Shown here: one piece after another, positions 41,987 through 52,113 of the stretch
Layout of the letters: each line of letters begins with the position of its first letter
How positions within the stretch are numbered: the first letter of the stretch is position 1
Assembly: GCA_026182355.1 (NCBI GenBank)
Contig: JAPFBL010001096.1
Coordinates: forward strand, 1 to 64,000
Direction of reading: 5' to 3'
Length of the DNA: 64,000 bases
Origin: Hermatobates lingyangjiaoensis
Taxonomy: Eukaryota; Arthropoda; Insecta; Hemiptera; Hermatobatidae
Notes under the pieces: model-generated
Told to the model about the DNA's origin: nothing
Databases searched by the model: none
The model's input: the letters and a program-made list of their open reading frames with translations, nothing else
Program-made: the position numbers and the translations under genes

Positions 41987-44900
41987 AATTAAAATACGCA
42001 GCAGCTTCTTGATGAACACAAAGTCATTTAGCCAGATATATGTACAAGAACAAGAACCCAAAGTTTGTGGGTCAACACTACGAAACTAGATTAAAAAGAT
42101 TAAACACTAATTTATTGCTATAACTGGGACACTAAAACAAGCTTTGATCAACTTGTATCATGCCTTTTAGTGCAAGTCATTAGAATAAAAGTGTAACTCA
42201 ATCAACACATTCCAAACTGCACAACTTTTCTTAGATTATTTATATGACAATAAAAAAAAGTTCTTTTTCCTCTTAATTCTTATAATTGTCTTTCGTATTT
42301 CGTTATAGTTCAGGGTTATATTTTCGATATTTCTATACTTAGTCTTAGACCGAATGTAAAGGTCTCTCTACCTAACCTTTAGAGGAGAAAATAACAAAAA
42401 ATCTACCCGCCTTCTAATATGAAACAGATGAACTCCATACCCCCCACCCACTTCCATCCTATTTCTAGTCAGTTGTACCACAGGCACTTATCCTTGGGTA
42501 TGTACATCTCTGTATCCTTACTTTATTTTGTACCATTTACTTTATACTATAGAGAACTCTCTGATGTCATTGTATTTTTTTTTGTTAATGCCTGAAGAAG
42601 AACACTACGTGCTTATATTATGAAATTCCTATATGTGGAGACTATTTCATTAACTTTTTTAAAATGAGAAAGTGTAACATTTTATGTTACTTAAATGAAA
42701 CTAAAGTTCATTCCAGCTTAAGATAAACACATATTTTAATTTTAACGTAGTGGTTTCACTTATTATGTGGTATTTACTCATTGTAGGGTAAAAAGTTAAT
42801 GAAATGGTCTCCACATATAAAAATTTTAAGGGTATAAACAACAGGTTTCGAACACGTAGTGTTCTTCCTCAGGCATTAACTAAAAAATATACAATGACAC
42901 TAGAGAGTTGTCTATAGTATACAGTAAATACAGTACAAATATTACTATATAATTTGCTCATTTGTACTATATTTACTGTATACTATAGATAACTCTCTAG
43001 TGTCATTGTATTTTTTAGTTAATGCCTGAGGAAGAACACTACGTATTCGAAACGCGTTGTTTATACCATTAAAATTTGTATATGTGGATACCATGTCATT
43101 AACTTTTTACCCTACAATGACATATTTTTGTATTTAAGGAGTTTTTTTGATAGTTTATAGCCTTTTGGTAGACAATTACGAATCAAATGTGTTTGGGATC
43201 TATGTGACACTGTAGTTGTGTACTAAAACACTTCATTACACCTTGTGAGGATCCCGCAACCAGCAGATGACAACACTTGTTATCTGTGGAGTTAGGCTGC
43301 CAAACTGTTTTTTATATCTTCGATTTCTATTTACTGACCTGATGGTGATCAGGCACAGTCCATGTTTAAAACAGCATTCCATGGTGGCTGTAGGCATTGC
43401 AAGAGTAGGTTTGTGTGATACACCAAACCTCTCAACAAGTGGATAATACTTAACAAAAGTGCTGTATACTTGTATACTGTATGAGTTAGTGGTCATGAAT
43501 TCATCCAGAGGTCGTGAATTTCCTTTAAGGTTTTAAGATCATGAAAGAGAGTAGTAAATAAAATTGATAGGTTTAAACACAATACAATATAACCCCCAGT
43601 GCGAATGTAATTCTTTCCTAGACCTATGCTCGTATTGTGGTTTACTCGTATAACGAAGCAATTTTTCGTATTGAAACCAATATGAAATAGTATGGTTAAC
43701 AACCTTGTTTTAAGTTAATTTTTTTAAACAGAAAAGGTGAAATTGTAATAAATAGATAAAAACATTCTGTATATGTTTTGTAGGCGTGCGTACTACGAAG
43801 TTTCACCTGTCGTATGAGACGAAAATTCTTACGACTGGCAGCTCGTAAAGCGAATCGATCGTACAATGAGGCGCTCGTACTACGAGGTTCTACTGCATAT
43901 TATAACAGTTAATTTGGACACATGACCTCAAAGTCGATCAGTTTTATCACCTTACCTGTCTTAGGTCAAACAGTAACTCTCAACACTGGAGCACAGTTGT
44001 ATAAATTATGGTAATTCATAACTCCTTTTCAGTCGATTGTCAGTGTAATTACAATCTAGTTGATGGGAACATTTATTTAGTTGAGTGTAACTAAATCGTA
44101 ACATTTATATTACGATAAATTACCAGCTGTTCTGATTCAAAGCAACTCCCATACAATTGGTCCGGGTCACACTGAATATTTCAAGGGTCCCGGTGGAGGC
44201 TTAAGTGATTTGTTGCCCCAAGTCAAACCCATCTCAAAGGGTTGGATTTCGGGTTTGTGGTTCAGATCAGGTCATTGACGAAAATCTCGTTATATCATTC
44301 CCCTTCGACTGCCAATATACAGGTTAGAAGTTACGTCCCTTCAATAATAGAAATAGTTCAACTGCTTCTATTTCCATAAGTCAATAAATGTCTGCAACTA
44401 TATAATGTTATTATAGATTTGCTTTTACAATGGCATTATTATTGGAAGCATTGTGAAATCAAATCAGTGCTTTATTAATAACAGTCAGTGATGCCAGGTC
44501 TTCAAACATATAAATAATCTAGTCACTCTTTTGCAAAAGAGTTAGTATTTTCATCAGGCCTAACAGCTACTAGGATTATTAACACCATCTGGATCGGGAT
44601 TTTATATTTTCAATACAACACTAACCATTTCATATTACATTTGTGTGTGTGTGTTTGTGGAAACGTAATTTTTGAAATCTCCAAATATGAATAAATACCG
44701 CACTATAACAGATTGCACAGGTTATGAACTTTAAATTAAGATAAAATTGAAAAGATTGTAATTGTATTTTTTTTTATTTGAGACTAATATCAATTTTATG
44801 ATTATAATACATTATTTTTCTTCAGTTAGTAGTTCGGTAAAAATTGCCAAAAACTATGCAAGACATCCACATTATAAAGATTATAATGTTATAATATTAC

Positions 44901-46184
44901 TTTGATATATTTCAGTGGTTTGAACTATATTGTCTACAACACTTTTAAAACCACATTTACTAATGCACACACACACACACATATTCACATTGGGACTTGT
45001 GTGTCTTCATATGTTTGTATGTGTCATCAATGTAGCTTCTAAAATGCACTTGGGGATCCTAGAGCTCTGTAAACCTGTTGAAACCTCAGACCCCATGACT
45101 AGCTGACTAAACTCTTGCTAAAGTAAATTAACAAGTTTATCTCACACCAGGTTATCTCTACTTTGTCTTTCGAGTGAAAGAAACTGGCTTGCCTCGCTAA
45201 TTTTGTCTCACCCTCTCGTGATCTGCTCTTTGTCAAGTTCTTCGGTATTTAGTATACTTGCATTTTATTACCACGTTAATTGAAGAGTTCAATTTATCAG
45301 GCGTGTATCCATTTGAAAATGAAATACTCATTGTAGGGTAAAAAGGTAATGAAATGGTCTCCACATATAAATATTTAATGGTATAAACAACGCGTTTCGA
45401 ACACGTAGTGAACTTCACTACGTGTTCGAAACGCGTTGTTTATACGATTCAATTTTTATATGTGGAGACCATTTCATTACCTTTTTACCCTGCAATGAGT
45501 AAATAACACATAATAACTGATTGCACTACGTTAGAATGAAAAACTGTTAAAAAATTAATATAGCGTTATTGATTACACCAATTTGTATTTATCGAAGAAT
45601 ATTAACTTAATTCCAATAAAAGAACAGAGAATTCTTTAATTTTAATCTGTAAATATTTATGAACTACATTAAAGATAATGCTGTGCTGTTTAAAGTTAAT
45701 TCACTTAGACAAGTTGTTTTTTCTGATGAGATTTTGTTTTTCCCTGAGGCATTTTAAGTAAACTGCTGCCTTAGCCCATTCAGCCTTGTTGCCTTTAATC
45801 TTTATCACGCCAAAAATAAATTTAATAGCTTTTCAAAAATCATAAACAACTTAAAACAGTAATAAGTTAAGATTTCTTTTTGATTTCATGTATTTAATAT
45901 AACTTGGTTAATACACCTTGCATCAGTCATCTTCTTCTAATTCCCTGGAAATAAAAGATATTTACTTCAAGTGAGGCATTGTGGTTTAACGCTTTTGTCA
46001 ATCAATCATTTCAATTTTCACCTTTTGTTTCTTTTGGTCTTATATTTTCTTAAAGGTTTCACTCTACAGTTTTAAATGATACTTTTAGAAAATGGAATAG
46101 AAAAAATGGAGAAATTATAATTAATGCAATCCTAATTCGGCGTAGTCTTAATGCGAACATTTCATGACCTCATTTTATTATAAG
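41607..46184 (+). repeat. Segmental duplication, copy 2 (4.58 kb)
   Basis: Same-orientation partner of 25211-29783 from GTAGAAAAAGGAACTAGGTT to CATTTTATTATAAG. It carries the foldbacks at 41708-41903, 42743-43138 and 45329-45498, their ribozyme-like motifs, and the hAT-like relic. Its right boundary coincides with the start of the dispersed repeat of 12090-13705 (ATAAGTAAAGTACAGTGATC). The left boundary is at TTTGTAG, with no PLE tail preceding it, unlike copy 1. Confidence 0.9.
43236..43496 (-). pseudogene. Possible hAT dimerisation fragment, second copy
   Basis: Same translation as 26833-27093 (TLAMPTATMECCF block). It shares the fate of the duplicated segment; no independent evidence of function. 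Confidence 0.4.
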
Positions 46185-46785
46185 TAAAGTACAGTGATCG
46201 TGAAAAAAATCGATCTCGCAATTTTGACGGAATTACATGAAGGTAAACAATATGAAAGAATAATTGGAAGGCGGCAATAATTGACGGGCTACTGTAGCTT
46301 TCTACCACTTATTCTATTATTCTTTAGCCGGGCGTCATAATCTCTGCGATCACCAGCGCCTCCTTACATGAGGCAGGAGAACTGCATGCCTCACCAAGTG
46401 CCTCTTCGCGGCCAAAATCATCATATTTATTCCATCATCTTTTTGTTAGTGGATGCCTTAGGAGTGATTCCTGGTGCTATTGTAGGTCAATAGGTCCAAA
46501 TTAGATGTTATTCCTGAGCTAACAGCAGTCGTTATCTATCTGACATCTGAGATAGTTGTCATAGGAGCTGAGGATACGTCACGCTCAATAGGTGAACTAT
46601 CCAAGGTGAGGCATGCAGTGATGTATGGTGAGGCTCAGCGCGCTGCTGCTGCCTCACCATACATCTCTCCATAGTATCTCAACGGCAATTGTGGAAATTT
46701 CATTATTTTTCTTTGTAAAATAATTTATAATGTAATGTAAATTATAATTATAATTTATATGTAATGTTTTTCTGTTTCAAAATTT
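46185..46785. other. Dispersed-repeat start and unassigned GC-richer sequence
   Basis: 46178-46240 matches the first 60 bp of the repeat at 12090. 46270-46680 is GC-richer (GCCGGGCGTCATAATCTCTG, GATCACCAGCGCCTCC, GTGCCTCTTCGCGGCC) and contains an inverted pair, ATGTATGGTGAGGC / GCCTCACCATACAT, at 46630-46665. It looks like transposon sequence, but no frame is recognisable. Confidence 0.4.
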
Positions 46786-46789
46786 TATA

Positions 46790-46887
46790 TTTATACCATT
46801 GAAAAAGGTTTTAAATAAAACCGAAACATTGGCAATGATAGTTTAATTTGAACCTGAAGAACTGACCGAGTCCTGATAAAATTTTGT

Positions 46888-46905
<18 letters not shown>
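46790..46905 (+). repeat. Single arm of the CCGAAACGTCGG family
   Basis: CATTGAAAAAGGTTTTAAAT, AAAACCGAAACATTGGCAAT, GAACCTGAAGAACTGACCGA match the right arm of 4609-4971. A TA tract (46890-46918) follows. Confidence 0.65.
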
Positions 46906-46918
<13 letters not shown>

Positions 46919-46919
46919 A

Positions 46920-47199
46920 GTGTGTTCTCTAATCGGGGTTCGGTCAATTTTTCAGGATAAAAAATCAAACTCTCGTTGCCAACGTTTCGGTTTTATTTAA
47001 AACCTTTTTCATAGGCAGAAGTAAGAATTTTTTAACTAAGAAAATGAAATTTACATTATTTAAAGGAACAACAATGTTAGCCGGACAAAACCTTCGACTA
47101 GACTGTCTAGTCGGTTTTATTTAAAACCGAAACGTCGGCATTGAGAGTTTGATTTTGATCCTGGAAAATTGACCGAATCCCGATTTTATTATACACCTA
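46920..47199. mobile_element. Foldback element (CCGAAACGTCGG family)
   Basis: GTGTGTTCTCTAATCGGGGT, TCGGTCAATTTTTCAGG at the left is mirrored by CCTGGAAAATTGACCGAATC at the right, ending near TTATTATACACC. The arms include the GGTTTTATTTAAAACC hairpin and CCGAAACGT. The middle (about 47010-47105) contains GACTAGACTGTCTAGTCGG, a second small hairpin. Confidence 0.7.
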
Positions 47200-47356
47200 T
47201 TCTATCCAACGGTTGATATATTATTGAATTTGTATATATATATATATATATTGTTAAAAATCTGACCATATTTTGCTGAAACTTGTTTCTTACTAAGTTT
47301 TTCAAGTTTTCTAAATAGAGTTCTTGTCACTATATCCACAGTATACAATATTCTTC

Positions 47357-47407
47357 CGATAGTCGACATGTTACATGAGTCCATGTTTCTGCTGTCCTCA
47401 GCCATTA
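47357..47407 (-). ncRNA. Variant hammerhead-like motif, left arm
   Basis: Minus-strand mirror of 48470-48520. Confidence 0.4.
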
Positions 47408-47718
47408 TCAAGACATAAATGAGTTTTGAAATAATTTGTTCCTTTATATAAGAGAAGTAAAATTCGTTGAGAAGGTTGGGGATTAAAGTTGTTTGTCTAA
47501 ATTCATTGGGTTGAGTGACCTGGTTAGGGGTTTGTTGCCTCTACCTGGAGAGGTCCCACTTGACCTGGGGTTGATTTAAATAGTTTTAATATTTTCTCAC
47601 TATTTTCCAACTGGATGTTAATATATGGCTTCGTTTTCTGTATGAGTATGGCTTCTGTTATTTTGAGTCTATGCTGGTCCTGTTCTTTTTTTATTATTCT
47701 GGTTCCTTCGACAAGCGC

Positions 47719-48158
47719 TTCTCGGTTAGCTTTGTATGGTGGACTTGCTCTGTGTGTTTTTTGGGGGCTCCGGATATCAAGTGCATGGTCAGTCTTCTAG
47801 AGAGTGTAGTAGTAGTCATTCCAATGTATGAGCGTTTTTGGGTTTCACAGTCCCCATAGTTGCATTGGTACTCATACACTAGATTTGTTTCCTTCAGTGG
47901 AGAGTTTTTGCAGCGGCTGTTATTAGTCGTAAAAAGGCTACTTATTGTAGGGCTCTTATAATAAGTAACCAGTGAGACTCTATCATTTTCATTTTTGCAC
48001 TTTGTGTTGTTTCTTATGATGTCCTTCAGTATCCTTTCATCAATTTTATGCTTGTCAGAATATTGGTTCCTGTAGTATATTTTATGTATGGTTCCAGCTG
48101 TTTTCTCAATTCCTTTCCTGTTTTCCCTTGTGTGTAGATATTCCTTCAGAATTGAGAA
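47719..48158 (-). pseudogene. PLE linker and GIY-YIG endonuclease N-part, minus copy
   Basis: The frame reads ILKEYLHTRENRKGIEKTAG, KIYYRNQYSDKHKIDERILK, VSLVTYYKSPTISSLFTTNN, then LVYEYQCNYGDCETQKR, SYIGMTTTTLSRRLTMHLIS with the Arg, and SGAPKKHTEQVHHTKLTEK. The RT is missing. Its C-terminal half continues into the left arm (below 47719). The 5' side reads into the antisense of the right arm, so no normal start exists. It is closely related to the endonuclease of the 37-39 kb palindrome but is a distinct family. Confidence 0.75.
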
Positions 48159-48159
48159 G

Positions 48160-48353
48160 CGCTTGTCGAAGGAACCAGAATAATAAAAAAAGAACAGGAC
48201 CAGCATAGACTCAAAATAACAGAAGCCATACTCATACAGAAAACGAAGCCATATATTAACATCCAGTTGGAAAATAGTGAGAAAATATTAAAACTATTTA
48301 AATCAACCCCAGGTCAAGTGGGACCTCTCCAGGTAGAGGCAACAAACCCCTAA
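48160..48353 (+). pseudogene. PLE endonuclease C-terminus, plus copy
   Basis: Plus-strand translation: ALVEGTRIIKKEQDQHRLKI, TEAILIQKTKPYINIQLENS, EKILKLFKSTPGQVG then PLQVEATNP and a stop at 48351-48353. The TEA segment holds the putative GIY-YIG catalytic Glu. The mirrored left arm encodes the same end on the minus strand, so each arm has an intact C-terminus. Confidence 0.75.
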
Positions 48354-48469
48354 CCAGGTCACTCAACCCAATGAATTTAGACAAACAACTTTAATCCCCA
48401 ACCTTCTCAACGAATTTTACTTCTCTTATATAAAGGAACAAATTATTTCAAAACTCATTTATGTCTTGA

Positions 48470-48520
48470 TAATGGCTGAGGACAGCAGAAACATGGACTC
48501 ATGTAACATGTCGACTATCG
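48470..48520 (+). ncRNA. Variant hammerhead-like motif
   Basis: CTGAGGA is followed by a minimal stem II (CAGCA), then GAAA, a longer stem III (ACATG...CATGT with an 11-base loop) and GUC before GACTATC. GATA upstream can pair with TATC downstream, but the pairing next to the core is poor. The layout differs from the other families: stem II reduced, stem III enlarged. Confidence 0.4.
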
Positions 48521-48689
48521 GAAGAATATTGTATACTGTGGATATAGTGACAAGAACTCTATTTAGAAAACTTGAAAAACTTAGTAAGAAACAAGTTTCA
48601 GCAAAATATGGTCAGATTTTTAACAATGTATGTTTACAGGAGGGACTGCTACCAAAATTTACCAATATATATATATATATATATATTCG

Positions 48690-48771
48690 GTTTTATTTAA
48701 AACCGAAACGTCGGCATTGAGAGTTTGATTTTGATCCTGGAAAATTGACCGAATCCCGATTTTATTATACA

Positions 48772-48775
<4 letters not shown>
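48690..48775 (+). repeat. Partial arm of the CCGAAACGTCGG family between TA tracts
   Basis: TCGGTTTTATTTAAAACCGA, AACGTCGGCATTGAGAG and CCTGGAAAATTGACCGAATC repeat the right arm at 47110-47190 almost exactly. It is bounded by (TA)n on both sides and could have been copied from the neighbour. Confidence 0.65.
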
Positions 48776-48828
<53 letters not shown>

Positions 48829-48989
48829 GAGGGTCGTCCAGAAAATAAGTTCCGTTTTGGTCTGTAGGGCGGTAGGAGTGGTTTTTGCCAAATCCGGCAA
48901 CACCGCTCGAATGAGGAGAGGTGGGGGAATAGAATGAGAGGTGGGGGACCTCAGTTGGTCAATTACCAACGTCAGGGCAGGTAGTTGAA

Positions 48990-49202
48990 ATGGAGCCCTC
49001 CATGTCACGTCCCGCCACATCGATCCCCGTTCCCTCTCGAGTTGTTTTGCGCGGAGTGATTCAATTTCTTTATGCACAGGGTTTCAAATCAGTTCAAATT
49101 CACGAACAGCTCATTTCTGTTTATGGAGAAGGTGTAATGAGTGAATCAATGGTGAGGAGATGGGTACGTGAATTTAAGGCGGGAAGACATTCAGCTCTCT
49201 AG
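48990..49202 (+). pseudogene. Mariner transposase N-terminus, left copy
   Basis: MEPSMSRPATSIPVPSRVVL, then GVIQFLYAQGFKSVQIHEQL and MSESMVRRWVREFKAGRHS form the first helix-turn-helix of a mariner transposase (VRRWVREFKAGR is characteristic). The frame stops two codons after the junction at 49195. Confidence 0.75.
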
Positions 49203-49605
49203 GGACCCACCGGGCGGAAACTTTCCGAAAGTCAAGTTTTTCCGAGGCGATCTCATGGATGAGGGATCGTGAGATGTCTGGGAAACTCAGGTGGAGTTCA
49301 TCCAGGGTTGAACGACGATCTTTGCGAATCGCATTGTCGATTTCTGCGACAATTTCGTCCGTCTCAACTGAGGGTCTGCCTCTCCCACTTTCATCCTCAA
49401 GTGAATGTCTTCCCGCCTTAAATTCACGTACCCATCTCCTCACCATTGATTCACTCATTACACCTTCTCCATAAACAGAAATGAGCTGTTCGTGAATTTG
49501 AACTGATTTGAAACCCTGTGCATAAAGAAATTGAATCACTCCGAGCAAAACAACTCGAGAGGGAACGGGGATCGAGGTGGCGGGACGTGACATGGAGGGC
49601 TCCAT
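49199..49605 (-). pseudogene. Mariner transposase N-terminus, right copy
   Basis: The minus-strand frame repeats the left copy and continues SLEDESGRGRPSVETDEIVA, IDNAIRKDRRSTLDELHLSF, DISRSLIHEIASEKLDFRKV and SARWVPRELN. This covers both helix-turn-helix subdomains and the linker ending in the WVPREL motif of mariner transposases. It then runs into the inverted copy, so the catalytic DDD domain is missing. It is uninterrupted to the junction, which suggests recent origin. Confidence 0.75.
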
Positions 49606-49834
49606 TTCAACTACCTGCCCTGACGTTGGTAATTGACCGACTGAGGTCCCCCACCCCTCATTCTATTCCCCCACCTCTCCTCTTTCGAGCGGTGTTGCCG
49701 GATTTGGCAAAAACCACTCCTACCGCCCTACAGACCAAAACGGAACTTATTTTCTGGACGACCCTCGTATATATATATAGTTCATTCAGACTACAGTTGT
49801 TAAAATCCACATACTATTTTTCTTTGTAAAATAA

Positions 49835-49985
49835 TTTGTAATGTAATACTTAGTTTTTCTGTTTTAAAATTTATACTTCTGCCTATGAAAAAAGTTTTAA
49901 ACAAAGACCGAAACGTTGGCAATGAGAGTTTAATTTGAACCTGAAAAACTGACCGAGTCTTGATAAACTTTAGTTTTGTATATAT
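49835..49985 (+). repeat. Single arm of the CCGAAACGTCGG family
   Basis: TGCCTATGAAAAAAGTTTTA, AAGACCGAAACGTTGGCAAT, GAACCTGAAAAACTGACCGA. It ends at a short TA tract. No coding part. Confidence 0.65.
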
Positions 49986-50249
49986 ATTGCATTTCCATCT
50001 CACATTTTAGAAGCAAATTTAAAGATACTTGAAAGCTTTTGAAATAAATAAAGCCTTAATCAATATTCATCATCGTGTCTTAATGAGTAAATTCTGGACC
50101 ATTCAAATTTTCTCAGATTGTTTCTATAAGATGTATACAAATAAACGAATAAAAAGAAGGACTCTTGCTTCAATAATAGTGTGTTTCCTGGCTGTCTTTA
50201 TAGCACTTATGGCTGTCACTGTTTGTAAGCATACCCAACTCAGCCTAAA

Positions 50250-50475
50250 TACCTCGGTGAAACACTCGACAATCATCGGTCCTTTACTCCTTCATTTCGT
50301 TATGTCATTCTTTTTTCATTTTATTGTATACAATTCCTGTTGTTTTTGTAACTTTTAACTAGTAATTTGTATTGTAGAAGTTTACCTACGATGAACACGA
50401 AGTGTTCAAAACGCGTAGAATAATAAAAAGCTTCTTTGTTATGTGTAGAGACTTTGATTTACCCCAGTATACAAT
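50250..50475 (+). repeat. Diverged end of the GAAACGCGTT family
   Basis: At 50390-50470: ACGATGAACACGAAGTGTTC, AAAACGCGTAGAATAATAAA and ATGTGTAGAGACTTTGATTT are clear but mutated matches to 21110-21210. GAAA has become AAAA and CTGATGA has become CTACGATGA, so the ribozyme core is lost. A short coding-like piece (KYLGETLDNHR) at about 50250 may be a GIY-YIG relic; weak. Confidence 0.45.
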
Positions 50476-50528
50476 ATATGTTGTACTTAGGATCTATAAG
50501 TTGGTTGAGTTTGATTGGATGGTTTTAG

Positions 50529-50727
50529 GTTACCGAGAGGAGCTGACTTAGGGCTTGCACCTATTCGCTTTCACATTCACTCTGCCGCCCCAGCTTCCCT
50601 GCTCCTTCCAAGGCAAGTTCGGCTACATCAGGTATTACTGCGAGTCGACAATCAGAACAGAGACTCGCGCAGGGCTTACTTCAGTGTCAACAAAGTGGCT
50701 GATATCAACGACCAAGCCTAGGCAGAG
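50529..50727 (+). pseudogene. Decayed arrestin-domain exon
   Basis: Between a TTGGATGGTTTTAG acceptor (ending 50528) and a GCAGAG/GTAAGC donor (50728), three pieces are recognisable: LPRGAD in frame 1; HLFAFTFTLPPQLPCSFQGK and FGYIRYYCESTI in frame 2; RAYFSVNKVADINDQA in frame 1 again, then TAG (50719-50721). These match the arrestin fold end LPAGxHxFxFxFxLPxxLPxSFEGxxGxIRYY...AFTVxxxxDIN in order. The frame changes fit a 13-base insertion near 50545 and a loss near 50650, and frame 1 is open throughout except for the final TAG. It is probably a decayed or duplicated exon of the gene at 15302, or of a relative. Confidence 0.75.
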
Positions 50728-51535
50728 GTAAGCTGGCTAAACAGTCAAGCACAGCCACCAAATATCATCTTATCAGTCCTTATAATCTCCTATTATCAAT
50801 GTATTTACATGTTTTGCCTTTTCACAACTCGTAAGAGTTCAGGTACTTATCAAAGTCTAAATCACAACAAGAAATTCAGAATTGGGACTAACGTCTTTGA
50901 ACCAAAACAAAACTTGTCTTCGTTATAGTTTTAAAAGAAATAAAGAGTAGGAAACAAATATACAAGGCTGGAAAATCCAAGGAAAATAAATTATTTTAGG
51001 ATGAAATAAGTAAAAACTATTTTCTAGCTGTCTACACTGGTAGAGGAAATTTTAGCTCTAGTTAACAATGAGTCTAACTTGAATAAACCACTCCTAATGT
51101 TTATACTAATTCATGTATTCAGTTTGATAAAAAAAATTTCTGATATACCTATCAAAATTTGGAAAATATTTTGTGTTGAGTTTTTAAAACAGTTTTTAAC
51201 TGTTTAATAAAAGAATGATGACATTGTTTCAATGTTTTTCATAATTGTCTATTTTACGTTAAGTTCATACATATTTTTTGTTAACGCTACTACTATAATC
51301 CAGTTAGCTAATTCTTGTGTTGTCGATTACCATTTTGAATTTAAAAATAATCTTTACAAACAAAAATTTGATCTAGCTATGTGTAATAACAAGATCACCC
51401 ACCCTCCTGAGTGATTTGAATATGAAAATATAAGAAAATACTAAATGCAAATTTAATTCTTCTTGATTAGGTTGAATAGATCCCATATATTGGCTATATA
51501 TTGTATACAAGATTTCATGTAAACACGTGAAATAA
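50728..51535. other. Non-coding sequence after the arrestin exon relic
   Basis: No further arrestin exon is recognised. AT-rich. Confidence 0.35.
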
Positions 51536-51540
51536 CAATC

Positions 51541-51712
51541 AATAATCAAACCACAATATGAAATGGGAAAACAAGACTAAGATCTTTCAACCAGGTTGAG
51601 TAAGACATTTCAGTTGAGTTTTTGACTCTGACGAAGACCGCTTGTTACGGTTGAAAGATCTTAGTCTTTTTTTCCCCATTTGATATTGTGGTTTGATCAT
51701 TGATTGACTATA
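51541..51712. mobile_element. Foldback element (GACU/AGUC family)
   Basis: Left AATCAAACCACAATATGAAA, TGGGAAAACAAGACTAAGAT is mirrored at the right: ATCTTAGTCTTTTTTTCCCC, ATTTGATATTGTGGTTTGAT. Between them is the single complete ribozyme-like motif at 51624-51666; the left arm stops inside the motif (CTTTCAACC). Confidence 0.7.
51624..51666 (+). ncRNA. Hammerhead-like ribozyme motif (GACU/AGUC family)
   Basis: Same core as 21475-21517: GACT, CTGACGA (51628-51634), unpaired A, GACCG...CGGTT, GAAA, GATCTT, AGTC (51663-51666). All pairings intact. Confidence 0.65.
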
Positions 51713-51954
51713 TATGTTGCCACTGTTCAAAATGTATCAATAAAGATGATTTTCTAACAATATTAATAATAATAATTAATAACAATAATAATTAATTAAT
51801 TATAATTTTCAGTGTAATTGAAACACACACATACACACACACACACAGTTTTAGAAAAAGTTTAAAAAAAAGTAATTTTACGTTGAAGAGTGAGTTACAC
51901 TAATTAAATGAACCTGTAAAAAAACTTAATGCGGTTTTCTTTTTGTTTTGAAGG

Positions 51955-52113
51955 CAAGTTGAAGCTTTAAATGAGGTCGAAGGGAAGACAAAGGAAAGGC
52001 CTTTTGTTTCGGGAATGGAGGGTTTGGTATGGAAATACGGAGGGGGAGTGGACAACAGAATCAACGTCGGCTACAAGAACAAAGTGGATTTGATTACTTG
52101 CGTTGTTTACTGA
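51955..52113 (+). other. Coding-like island, possible exon
   Basis: After a TTTTTGTTTTGAAG acceptor-like sequence a plus frame reads QVEALNEVEGKTKERPFVSG, MEGLVWKYGGGVDNRINVGY, KNKVDLITCVVY then stop. The island is GC-richer than its flanks, and the opposite strand is also open. No domain is recognised; it is not arrestin-like. It could be an exon or a transposon piece. Confidence 0.2.

Larger units (their letters stand above)
47250..48628. mobile_element. PLE inverted dimer (1.4 kb palindrome)
   Basis: Arms 47250-47718 and 48159-48627 are reverse complements (TTGTTAAAAATCTGACCATA at the left). The middle, 47719-48158, belongs only to the minus copy. As in the other dimers, 3' ends face outward and meet TA tracts. 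The right copy starts within the endonuclease codons, so it is the more truncated. The right end continues GTTTACAGGAGGGACTGCTA, the shared PLE tail. Confidence 0.8.
48827..49768. mobile_element. Mariner foldback (inverted dimer of a mariner end)
   Basis: Both ends read ACGAGGGTCGTCCAGAAAAT inward, and they sit in TA tracts (mariner targets TA). The left arm (48827-49195) and right arm (49399-49768) are reverse complements. The central 49196-49398 belongs only to the right-hand, minus-oriented copy. The DD34D catalytic part and the true 3' terminus are absent, so it cannot move itself. Confidence 0.8.

Noticed and set aside
25211..46184. Duplicated segment as long terminal repeats of one giant element
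   Set aside because: The 11.8 kb between copies holds unrelated items (SINEs, a PLE palindrome, a hAT end) and no LTR-type TG...CA ends, primer site or gag-pol.
49259..49474. Plus-strand frame within the mariner foldback
   Set aside because: Antisense of the transposase frame on the minus strand.
50029..50358. 109-codon plus frame with hydrophobic stretches as a membrane protein gene
   Set aside because: T-rich composition explains the hydrophobic residues; no family match, and it overlaps a decayed PLE end.
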